This document shows positions 45,508-52,573 of a stretch of 64,000 nucleotides of DNA, one piece after another. Source of the DNA: Rhizobium deserti (GTDB taxonomy: Bacteria > Pseudomonadota > Alphaproteobacteria > Rhizobiales > Rhizobiaceae); contig NZ_SMTL01000001.1 of assembly GCF_004358025.1 (NCBI RefSeq), positions 1,240,001-1,304,000 of the forward strand, in the 5' to 3' direction. Below the pieces are notes generated by a model. That model was not told the origin of the DNA. It ran no database searches and saw only the letters and a program-made list of their open reading frames with translations. How positions within the stretch are numbered: position 1 is the stretch's first letter; the number at the start of each line of letters is the position of its first letter. The translations under genes were made by a program, and so were the position numbers.

Positions 45508-46671
45508 ATGTCGAGACATTTAAGACCAGCCGGCAGACTCTTTGCCTCTTTGATCGGCGCGGCCGGCGTGGTCCTGTGGGCGACGGAAACCATGCTCGTC
45601 ACTCTGACGACATCGATCCCGCCGCTTCAAACGGTGGCGCTGGCTTTTCTGTTTGCTGCGTCCATGTCGCCTGCGGTCTGGCTTTTCACCGGCGCCCACC
45701 CGCTGGAAGCCTTTCGGCAGCCGCTCCGGGTCTGGGTCCTGACAGTTGTATCTCTCGTCGGCTATCACAGCTGCATCTACTACGCGACGCAGCAAGCGCC
45801 GCCCGCCGCCGCCGCGTTGCTGCAATCGACAACGCCCTTGATGATCGTGCTCGGTTCGGCCTTTCTGCCGGGTGAACGGCTTCGATGGTGGCATGTTGTA
45901 GGCGCCCTGCTCGGCTTCTTCGGCGTCATGCTGCTGATCGACACCGGCAGCGAAGGCGGCAATGGCGGCTCCTCATTCTACTATCTCGCATTGATCGGCG
46001 TCGCCGCAGGGCTTTGGGGTCTTTATTCCGTCGTGACGCGCTTGTTGCCCGACGTGCCCTCCAGCGCACTGGGCATGTTCTACGGTGTCTCGGCCTTCAC
46101 CGCCTTTGCGGCGCACCTCCTTCTGGAAACCTGGGTGGCGCCGCAAACGTCAGAATGGCTCGCCATTGCCGGACTAGGTTTCTTCCCGATGGGCCTTGCC
46201 ATCTATTTCTGGGATTTCGGCCTCAAAAAGGGAGACATACAGGCGCTTGGCGCCTTCTCCTACGTGGAACCCTTCATCGGCGCGGTGATCGTCGCCGTCT
46301 TCACAGGCGCAGCCCTTACCCTCTCGCTTCTCTGGTGCGGGTTGCTTGTGATCACCGGCGCAATCATCGCCAGCGCGAGCCTTTGGAAGAAGAGCCAGCC
46401 ACCCTCCTTAGTCGCTTTCCCAGCCGGTAGCGGTGGGGATGGCTGGCTGGCGCAGGTAAGCTCCATCCAAACCGAGACGGACCTCAGCGAAGTCACCAAC
46501 AGGATCGTTGAAAGGCTTGTCGAAGTCGGCGGCGACTATGAGCCGGGCAAACATGACCGGGAAATGCCGGAACTTCTCCAGGCCTTCCGGCTGGTTCTGC
46601 AGATAGCCGACGAGTTGCACGAGCCAGTGCTTCTGCCGTCAAAGATCCAGGATCTGCTGCTTTCCACCTAG
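45508..46671 (+). CDS. EamA/DMT-family transporter with C-terminal extension
   Basis: 387 residues. Ten hydrophobic helices in two EamA repeats fill about residues 1-300 (PAAAALLQSTTPLMIVLGS and LGAFSYVEPFIGAVIVAVF are the repeat hallmarks). The last about 80 residues are soluble and helical, with TETDLSEVTNRIVERLVEVG, and are not part of the EamA fold. It begins 12 bases after the decarboxylase gene, so it may export the amine or take up its precursor. Confidence 0.85.
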   Translation: MSRHLRPAGRLFASLIGAAGVVLWATETMLVTLTTSIPPLQTVALAFLFAASMSPAVWLFTGAHPLEAFRQPLRVWVLTVVSLVGYHSCIYYATQQAPPAAAALLQSTTPLMIVLGSAFLPGERLRWWHVVGALLGFFGVMLLIDTGSEGGNGGSSFYYLALIGVAAGLWGLYSVVTRLLPDVPSSALGMFYGVSAFTAFAAHLLLETWVAPQTSEWLAIAGLGFFPMGLAIYFWDFGLKKGDIQALGAFSYVEPFIGAVIVAVFTGAALTLSLLWCGLLVITGAIIASASLWKKSQPPSLVAFPAGSGGDGWLAQVSSIQTETDLSEVTNRIVERLVEVGGDYEPGKHDREMPELLQAFRLVLQIADELHEPVLLPSKIQDLLLST

Positions 46672-46720
46672 CGGCCGATAGCAGCCAAGGATTTGGCGGC
46701 TGATCATTCCTCGAATCGCG

Positions 46721-47149
46721 CTAAAGTCTGACCGACGGCAAGTTGGCCTGCGCAGCATTGGCGATCTCGATGTCCTGCGCCACCGTGCCGCCGCTGACAC
46801 CAATCGCACCGACCACTTTCCCGCCGATGAGGATTGGAATGCCGCCGCCGAATATCACCACCCTCCCTGCATGACTGTTCTGTATGCCGTAAAGCTCGGC
46901 TCCAGGAGTGGCCAACCTTCCGATTGCCTCTGTCGAATTCTGGAAGATCGCGGCGGTGAACGCCTTGTTGATCGCAAGTTCGGCCGAACCTAGCATGGCC
47001 TTGTCCGGCCTGGCGAAGCCGATCAGCTGCCCGCTGGCTTCGACGATGGCGATGGAACAGGGAACGCCGAGCGCCTCAGCTACGGCGAGACCGGCATCGA
47101 GAGCTGACCGCGCATCTGCAAGGCTGAGACTTGTGAATGAATAGGGCAT
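46721..47149 (-). CDS. GlcG/HbpS-family (DUF336) heme-binding-like protein
   Basis: 142 residues with the complete GlcG/HbpS fold signature: LADARSALDAGLAVAEALG, CSIAIVEASGQLIGFARPD, and the C-terminal GGGIPILIGGKVVGAIGVSGG. Members bind heme or sit beside oxidoreductases; function here is unknown. No signal peptide. Convergent with the EamA transporter gene. Confidence 0.85.
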   Translation of the reverse strand: MPYSFTSLSLADARSALDAGLAVAEALGVPCSIAIVEASGQLIGFARPDKAMLGSAELAINKAFTAAIFQNSTEAIGRLATPGAELYGIQNSHAGRVVIFGGGIPILIGGKVVGAIGVSGGTVAQDIEIANAAQANLPSVRL

Positions 47150-47223
47150 GTTTCAGTCCATCGTGCTGGTGACGACCTCTTGCGGCAGAGAGGCAAGAGG
47201 GTGTTAAGGTTCGGCATCAACCG

Positions 47224-47251
47224 AGGTCCGGCAGAGCGATCCGCCGGACCT
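47224..47251 (-). terminator. Stem-loop after alpha/beta hydrolase gene
   Basis: A perfect 9-bp stem (AGGTCCGGC with GCCGGACCT, 10-base loop) begins 12 bases after the hydrolase stop on the minus strand. The T run is poor, so strength is uncertain. Confidence 0.5.
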
Positions 47252-47262
47252 TTGGGTTGCCG

Positions 47263-48018
47263 TTAACGGACAGCCTGTGCCGCCTTTTCAATGACGTCGA
47301 CAACCGCCTGCGGCTTCGACATGTAGACCGCGTGGCTGGCGGCGATCTCGGTCACGTCGACGCCGACGCGCTTGTACATCCATCGTTCGAGATCCGGGTT
47401 GAGCGCCTTGTCTTGGGTGGCGACGATCGCAAACGACGGCTTGTCATGCCAGGCAGCCTTGCTGGCCGGGGCGGAAAAGGCCTTTTCCGACACGAAGACC
47501 TGCGAGCTCGCCATGAAGGCCGCAGTCTGCTTCGGCAGATCCGCGGCGAAATCGATCGCGAACCTGGCCGGGTCCAGGTAGAGATAGCCGTCTTTGGTGG
47601 ACTTTATGTCCTCGTTCGGCAGCGGCATCGTCTTTACCAGCGACAAAAGGCTGTCGCCGATGTCCGGCACCAGGGCTGCGACATAAACCAATGACTTCAC
47701 CTTGGGATCGCTGCCGGCAACGGTGATGATCTGGCCGCCGTAGCTATGGCCGACCAGGACGACGGGACCATCCTGCTGGTCGAGGACACGCTGCGTCGCC
47801 TGGACATCGTCCTCAAGACTGGTCTCCGGTTCCTGCACGATGCTGACCTTGTACCCCTTCTCGGTCAGCAGGCCCGCGACGGCATTCCAGCCCGAACCGT
47901 CGGCAAAGGCGCCGTGGACCAGGACCACGTTGTTGACCTTACCGGCGACGGCCGCCGCCGGTAATGCTGCGAAGGCTAAAACAACGGCGACTGCAAATGA
48001 TTTCAAGATTGACGACAC
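47263..48018 (-). CDS. Secreted alpha/beta-hydrolase fold protein
   Basis: About 251 residues from a GTG at 48018, which has GAGGG 7 bases upstream. Signal peptide FAVAVVLAFAALPAAAVA, then NNVVLVHGAFADGSGW (oxyanion HG) and the nucleophile elbow VGHSYGG; the His is likely in EIAASHAVYMSKP. The group includes esterases and is common next to stress genes. Exported to the periplasm; substrate unknown. Confidence 0.85.
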   Translation of the reverse strand: MSSILKSFAVAVVLAFAALPAAAVAGKVNNVVLVHGAFADGSGWNAVAGLLTEKGYKVSIVQEPETSLEDDVQATQRVLDQQDGPVVLVGHSYGGQIITVAGSDPKVKSLVYVAALVPDIGDSLLSLVKTMPLPNEDIKSTKDGYLYLDPARFAIDFAADLPKQTAAFMASSQVFVSEKAFSAPASKAAWHDKPSFAIVATQDKALNPDLERWMYKRVGVDVTEIAASHAVYMSKPQAVVDVIEKAAQAVR

Positions 48019-48114
48019 GGGAATAACCCTCGAATTGATATGTTGGCGGACCCTCGAAGGCGCAGCGAGCATCGCTGCCGCCTCCGTATTTTGCGAATAA
48101 ACTCAAGGCTGCGG

Positions 48115-48807
48115 TCAGGCGGCCTTGGCTGCCTGCAGAGTGGCCAGTAGGATACCAGCCGTCTCGACCGATGAACCAGGGTTCTGGCCGGTGATAAGCC
48201 GTCCGTCCTGCACGGCATAGGAGGTCCAGTCATCGCCGCTGGAATAGACACCTCCGTTCTGCTTCAGCATGTCCTCGACCAGGAAAGGCACGACATTGGT
48301 CAAGCCTACGCCGTCTTCTTCCGTGTTCTTGAATCCTGTCACTTGTCTTCCCTGAACCAGCGGCTTGCCGTCGGCGTCTTTCACATGACGCAGGACCCCC
48401 GGCGCGTGGCAGACGAAGGCGACCGGCTTGCCAGCCTGGTAAAGACTTTCGATCAGGGTGATCGAGTTCTTGTCTTCTGCGAGATCCCAGAGCGGGCCAT
48501 GGCCACCCGGATAGAAGACAGCATCGAAGTCTTCGGCCGAGACGGAGTCGAGACGGACGGTCGCGCCCAAGACCTGCTGAGCGGCTGGATCTGTGTGGAA
48601 GCGGCGGGTCTGATCGGTCTGGAAGCTCGGCTCGTCGCTCTTCGGATCGAGCGGCGGCTGGCCGCCCTTCGGCGATGCGACGGTGATATCGGCACCAGCC
48701 TCCAGAAAAGCATAATAAGGAGCGGCGAATTCTTCGAGCCAAAAGCCGGTCTTGCGGCCCGTATTGCCCAATTCATCATGCGAGGTGAGTACCATGAGGA
48801 TCTTCAT
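48115..48807 (-). CDS. DJ-1/PfpI family protein, HchA-like
   Basis: 230 residues from ATG 48807. ILMVLTSHDELGNTG, the nucleophilic Cys in FVCHAPG, and AVFYPGGHGPLWDL identify the class I glutamine amidotransferase-like DJ-1/PfpI superfamily; Glu in the FWLEEFAAPYYAF stretch would complete the site. Members act as glyoxalases or deglycases. It is divergent from the LysR gene. Confidence 0.87.
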   Translation of the reverse strand: MKILMVLTSHDELGNTGRKTGFWLEEFAAPYYAFLEAGADITVASPKGGQPPLDPKSDEPSFQTDQTRRFHTDPAAQQVLGATVRLDSVSAEDFDAVFYPGGHGPLWDLAEDKNSITLIESLYQAGKPVAFVCHAPGVLRHVKDADGKPLVQGRQVTGFKNTEEDGVGLTNVVPFLVEDMLKQNGGVYSSGDDWTSYAVQDGRLITGQNPGSSVETAGILLATLQAAKAA

Positions 48808-48976
48808 TGTCTTGAGCCTTTCAAGCTTCTGCGGCGAGCCCTTGGCTGCCGCTGTTTCCGCCGTCCGGGCGATCCGTGTGACCGCTGCCCTTTCGACACC
48901 CTGATCATGCCCCGCCTCGCAACATTTCGGAAATTTATTTCTTTGATTTAAGATATACGACCTGCAATATATCTCG

Positions 48977-49903
48977 ATGAAATATGATCTGAACCTGCTG
49001 CCGGTCTTTGTCACGCTGATGGAGGAGCGCAACGTCACCCGGGCTGCCGAGCGCCTCGGGATGACACAGCCTGCGCTTTCCAACGCGTTGGCCAGGCTGC
49101 GCGACACGTTGAAGGATCCGCTCTTCATCCGCGAGCGCTACGGCATGAAGCCGACCCAGATGGCGGAGGAATTGGCACCGGCCATTAGCACCGCACTGGC
49201 CGGCATTGACGACGTGATCCGCGGCCAGCAGGAATTCGATCCGGCAAGCACGACACGGCTCTTTACCATCGCGCCGAACAGCTATGTGGAATTCGTACTG
49301 ATGCCGGCCGTGGTGGCCCGCCTGCGCGAACGGGCCGATGGCATCAAGCTTCGTCTTACCCCCTTCGGCAACGATCTTGTAGAAACCGGCGCCATGTCCG
49401 GCGCAACCGACATGGTGATCGGCCGCATGGTCGATCCGCCGGACAATCTGGTGGTGCAGCATCTGATGGACGACGGGCTCGCCTGCGTCGTGCGCCGGGA
49501 TCATCCCGACGTTCAGGACAGTTTTTCAACGGAGCAGTACGAGCGGCTGAAGCATGTCAATGTCCTGCCGCCCGGTCGCATGCGGGCCGGCCTCTTCCAG
49601 GCGCTGGGGCAGCGGGGGCTGAAGCGCGAGGTCGCTGTTTCGGTGACGCATTTTCTGGCGGTACCGGAAATGATATCCGTCACCGATTACTGCGCCACCC
49701 TGCCGAGGCTGATCTGCAGGCGGCTGGCGGAAGACCCGCGGCTGAAGGTCCTGTCGGCACCGGTCGACCTTGGGACCTTCCCGGTCGAGATGGCATGGCA
49801 TGTGCGCTATCGCCATGACCCCGCCCATCGATGGCTACGCGCCCTGATCGTCGAAGTGGCTAAAGATCTGCTGGAAGAAAAGAACAACACGAACCCGCGA
49901 TAA
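48977..49903 (+). CDS. LysR-family transcriptional regulator
   Basis: 308 residues. N-terminal winged helix MKYDLNLLPVFVTLMEE, VTRAAERLGMTQPALSNALARL and the effector domain (LFTIAPNSYVEFVLMP) of the NodD-like branch of LysR regulators. There is no clear ribosome site before ATG 48977. It is divergent from the PfpI gene over 169 bases, an AT-rich interval; by the usual LysR arrangement it probably controls that gene and the hydrolase. Confidence 0.9.
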   Translation: MKYDLNLLPVFVTLMEERNVTRAAERLGMTQPALSNALARLRDTLKDPLFIRERYGMKPTQMAEELAPAISTALAGIDDVIRGQQEFDPASTTRLFTIAPNSYVEFVLMPAVVARLRERADGIKLRLTPFGNDLVETGAMSGATDMVIGRMVDPPDNLVVQHLMDDGLACVVRRDHPDVQDSFSTEQYERLKHVNVLPPGRMRAGLFQALGQRGLKREVAVSVTHFLAVPEMISVTDYCATLPRLICRRLAEDPRLKVLSAPVDLGTFPVEMAWHVRYRHDPAHRWLRALIVEVAKDLLEEKNNTNPR

Positions 49904-50111
49904 CATTTTTCGCCAACGTCGACCGGGCGCGGTTACTTCTATCGGCTGCACTAATCGCTGGCGGTGAAGCAATGGCCGGTTGATTGTCGTTAGTTGGTTC
50001 AAAGGAACCGGTCGCATTTGGATGCGGCTGCCCGGATGAAATCGGCAGCGGTCGACATATCGTTCATGGCTTCAAATTCGAGGTCTGACGCCTGTCTTCA
50101 TCATCGTTCGC

Positions 50112-50441
50112 TCAAACTGTATTGCTCTCGTCCAGATAGCTTGAATAGCTGGCCGGGTTGTCGAGGATCGTGGTCACCATGGCGAAGAATTGACCGACCG
50201 ATTGCCCGATTTCGCCCGGCACGAAATCATGTCCGAAGCGCTTGGCGAATTCCTCTTCCGCCTGATTGTGGTAGCGCTCCAGGAAGGTCTTCATGTCGAC
50301 CTGCACGCCTTCGAGCGTCGCCGCATCGGCCTTGCCGGCAAAGATGGAAATCGCCTCGGGAACGCTGTCCGCCTCGAGATCCATGTCCTGGTGCAGGTAG
50401 CCGCCGATCATCTGTCCGAGGAAATAGAAGTCCTGGTTCAT
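50112..50441 (-). CDS. CdiI-like immunity protein of T6SS effector
   Basis: 109 acidic residues. The GGYLHQDMDLEADSVPEAI stretch resembles the contact-dependent-inhibition immunity family CdiI_2. It begins 15 bases after the toxin gene on the same strand, the normal position for a cognate immunity gene, and has no signal peptide, fitting neutralisation of a cytoplasmic toxin. Last gene of the clpV-hcp arm. Confidence 0.7.
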   Translation of the reverse strand: MNQDFYFLGQMIGGYLHQDMDLEADSVPEAISIFAGKADAATLEGVQVDMKTFLERYHNQAEEEFAKRFGHDFVPGEIGQSVGQFFAMVTTILDNPASYSSYLDESNTV

Positions 50442-50456
50442 GTCAGACTGGTCGCC

Positions 50457-51335
50457 TTAGATCGGATAGGAGGTCAGGATGTAATGCGGCATGCCGTTAT
50501 AGGTCTCTTTCTTCAACACGATCTTGATCTTGCTCAACCGCGACGCCTGGCCCGAAGCACGGGCGATACCGAACCCAACCTCCCGCCCGACCGCATAATC
50601 GAGCACCAGATTGTTGCTTGCGCCGGACCGCGCCCAGGATTGAATCGCCGCCTTGTGGATCTGCAGCCCGCGGGTGATGGCACGCTCGGCCGCGGCAAGG
50701 TCGTCGAAGGTGGAAATCATCGACGGCGGCCGGCGGGAAGCCGCGGTTGCGGCGATACGGGCACGCAGTTCCGCCTCGGTTCGCCCCACATGCCTGGCAA
50801 TCGTATGGCCGCCGGCGCGCGACGCCTGATCCACCGCCTCATGACGCATGAGAACAATACGGCCGCCGCGGATCGCTCCGGTCCTGACGGCATTGGCGAG
50901 CACCGCGCCGCCGACCGGCACGAGGATCTCTGCCGCCAGCCCGACATTCCGGGCCGTGCCCGGCGACGCACCCAGACTCTGGGCAAGCGCACTGGCGCCA
51001 CGATCGGTGAAAGAGCGCACGTCGCGGCCGGTCCAGACCTGACGGCCTCCGGCAATGCATTGATCCACCCCATGGGCGCCGAGCGCCACACCGCCGGCCT
51101 TGGTCACCATGGTCGGCTCCGGCGCCGCAAGCAAGGCGCCCGCACCGAGGAGTTCCGCACCGCAGCCGAGCAGCCTCAGTCCGCCGATCAACCGGTTGCC
51201 GAGCGTCGCTCCCGGCTCAAGCGTCTCGTTCTCCAGGACGGCCGCCAATTGCGTTGCCGAAAGAGCGATCCGCAGACCTTCCTGATGCTCGTCGCCTTCG
51301 CCGCGGGGGGAAAGACCTGCTGCCGTTGCTACCAT
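50457..51335 (-). CDS. T6SS effector with RNase A-like (CdiA-CT) toxin domain
   Basis: 292 residues from ATG 51335. Residues about 40-155 are hydrophobic and Gly/Ala-rich (LIGGLRLLGCGAELLGAG, LAAEILVPVGGAVLANAV), perhaps a loading or translocation region. The C-terminal about 120 residues resemble the bacterial CdiA-CT RNase A domain: GGHTIARHVGRTEAELRAR, STFDDLAAAERAI and the ending YILTSYPI. A catalytic set like the His, Arg, Thr and Tyr reported for the Yersinia kristensenii toxin is visible as H182, R193 (11 residues later), T288 and Y290. An immunity gene follows at once. Its place behind hcp suggests delivery by this T6SS. Confidence 0.72.
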   Translation of the reverse strand: MVATAAGLSPRGEGDEHQEGLRIALSATQLAAVLENETLEPGATLGNRLIGGLRLLGCGAELLGAGALLAAPEPTMVTKAGGVALGAHGVDQCIAGGRQVWTGRDVRSFTDRGASALAQSLGASPGTARNVGLAAEILVPVGGAVLANAVRTGAIRGGRIVLMRHEAVDQASRAGGHTIARHVGRTEAELRARIAATAASRRPPSMISTFDDLAAAERAITRGLQIHKAAIQSWARSGASNNLVLDYAVGREVGFGIARASGQASRLSKIKIVLKKETYNGMPHYILTSYPI

Positions 51336-51390
51336 CTTCGTTTCACCCCAGATCCTTGGGGATGGCGGTTGCCTTTCCTGCCGGCGATCC

Positions 51391-51984
51391 TCAGCCTGTT
51401 GCGGCCAAGGAAGCCTGCGAAAACCGTTTGGCGAAATTGTCGAGCAGCGTGCGACGGTCGAAGTAGTGGAGGAAATCCAACCGGTTCGTGCGGCTGTTGA
51501 AATAGGCTGCGGCGATCGGACGTTCGCCGGTCTTTTGCAGGAAGGTGACCGCTGGATTGCCGTGAAGGAGGCGGGTGGGCGCCGGATCCTCGCCATAAAT
51601 GCGCAGAAACGGCAGCGTCACGGATTTCTTGTAGTGCTCCAATGCCTTCGCGGAGAAAATGTTCTTCTTACCGACATAACGGTTGAGCACGCCGACCTTG
51701 CCGTTCGGCTTGGTGGTGATCTGCTTGCCGGGCTCCAGGAACTCTGACAGAAATTCCCTTGCACCGGGCATGCCCTGTATCTTACGGCCCTTGAAATAGA
51801 CGTCCTCACCGGTGGTCAGCGTATAAACTCGCCGGATGACCTGCAGGTGACTGGTACCGATCACCTTGACGCCACCAATCTTCTGGCTCGGGGCGACCAT
51901 GCCGAAAATGCTTTCGTCGAAAACCTCCTCGATGATCAAATTATAATCTGTCAGTGCTATCTTACCGATGTCTGGATTGCTCAT
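51391..51984 (-). CDS. Unrecognised protein between hcp and toxin gene
   Basis: 197 residues from ATG 51984, with GGAGGAG 7 bases upstream, so it is surely translated. I do not recognise the family: it lacks the features I would expect of the DUF4123, DUF2169 or DcrB-type effector chaperones and has no membrane segment or signal peptide. It is basic toward the C-terminus, with KPNGKVGVLNRYVGKKNIF and RPIAAAYFNSRTNRLDFLHYF. Gene order hcp, this gene, toxin, immunity suggests an effector chaperone/adaptor, or possibly a second toxin domain without its own immunity gene. Confidence 0.75.
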   Translation of the reverse strand: MSNPDIGKIALTDYNLIIEEVFDESIFGMVAPSQKIGGVKVIGTSHLQVIRRVYTLTTGEDVYFKGRKIQGMPGAREFLSEFLEPGKQITTKPNGKVGVLNRYVGKKNIFSAKALEHYKKSVTLPFLRIYGEDPAPTRLLHGNPAVTFLQKTGERPIAAAYFNSRTNRLDFLHYFDRRTLLDNFAKRFSQASLAATG

Positions 51985-52024
51985 CGACAATCTCCTCCAA
52001 AGCCAGAACCACCTCACGCATGGG

Positions 52025-52054
52025 AGGAGGCGCCGGACGAATCCGGCGCCTCCT
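52025..52054 (-). terminator. Very stable stem-loop after hcp
   Basis: A perfect 13-bp stem, AGGAGGCGCCGGA with TCCGGCGCCTCCT, closed on the minus strand by a TTCG loop. It begins 13 bases after the hcp stop and lies before the next gene. There is no T run, so it may act in mRNA stability or partial termination rather than as a full terminator. Confidence 0.6.
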
Positions 52055-52067
52055 ATGAAGAGGTCGC

Positions 52068-52544
52068 TTACGCCGCCTTGGTCGTGGCAAGGTCGTAGGA
52101 CGCAATCATCGGCGACTGCGGCGACTGATTTTCGTCGAACGGTGTGTACTTCACTTCCAGCTTGGTGAAGTTGAGCTTGATCGTCTCGATCGGGCGATCG
52201 CCGTTAGAATCGATCGAATAGCTGGCAATCAGCGTATTCGTGAGGGTGTATTCGATGTAGGTCTCGCCCGGATTGCCAGTCGTCACCAGATGGATGACGG
52301 TGCGTTTGCCGGTGCGGCCGGAGCACGCTTCCTGGAAAAGCTTGGTCGACGACGAATCGCTGACCTTGGTGAGGATGACTTCCGAAATCGTCGGCTCGGA
52401 AGCTTCACGGTTCGCTGCGGAACCAGCGGACGTGTTCATGTTGCGGGAAACATTCCAATGAATGGCTTCGATATCCATCCACTTGCGATGCTGCTCATGC
52501 GTCGCGTCACCCTGGATACCATCGATCTGCAGATAAATCGGCAT
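52068..52544 (-). CDS. hcp: T6SS tube protein Hcp (TssD)
   Basis: 158 residues, the standard Hcp length. MPIYLQIDGIQGDATHEQH, the TISEVILTKVSD segment and the C-terminal ETIKLNFTKLEVKY are typical. Hcp hexamers stack into the inner tube, are secreted and can carry small cargo. AGGAG lies before the ATG; clpV ends 29 bases upstream. A strong hairpin follows the stop codon. Confidence 0.93.
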   Translation of the reverse strand: MPIYLQIDGIQGDATHEQHRKWMDIEAIHWNVSRNMNTSAGSAANREASEPTISEVILTKVSDSSSTKLFQEACSGRTGKRTVIHLVTTGNPGETYIEYTLTNTLIASYSIDSNGDRPIETIKLNFTKLEVKYTPFDENQSPQSPMIASYDLATTKAA

Positions 52545-52573
52545 GCGTAAGCTCTCCTGTGATCGGGTTTTGC

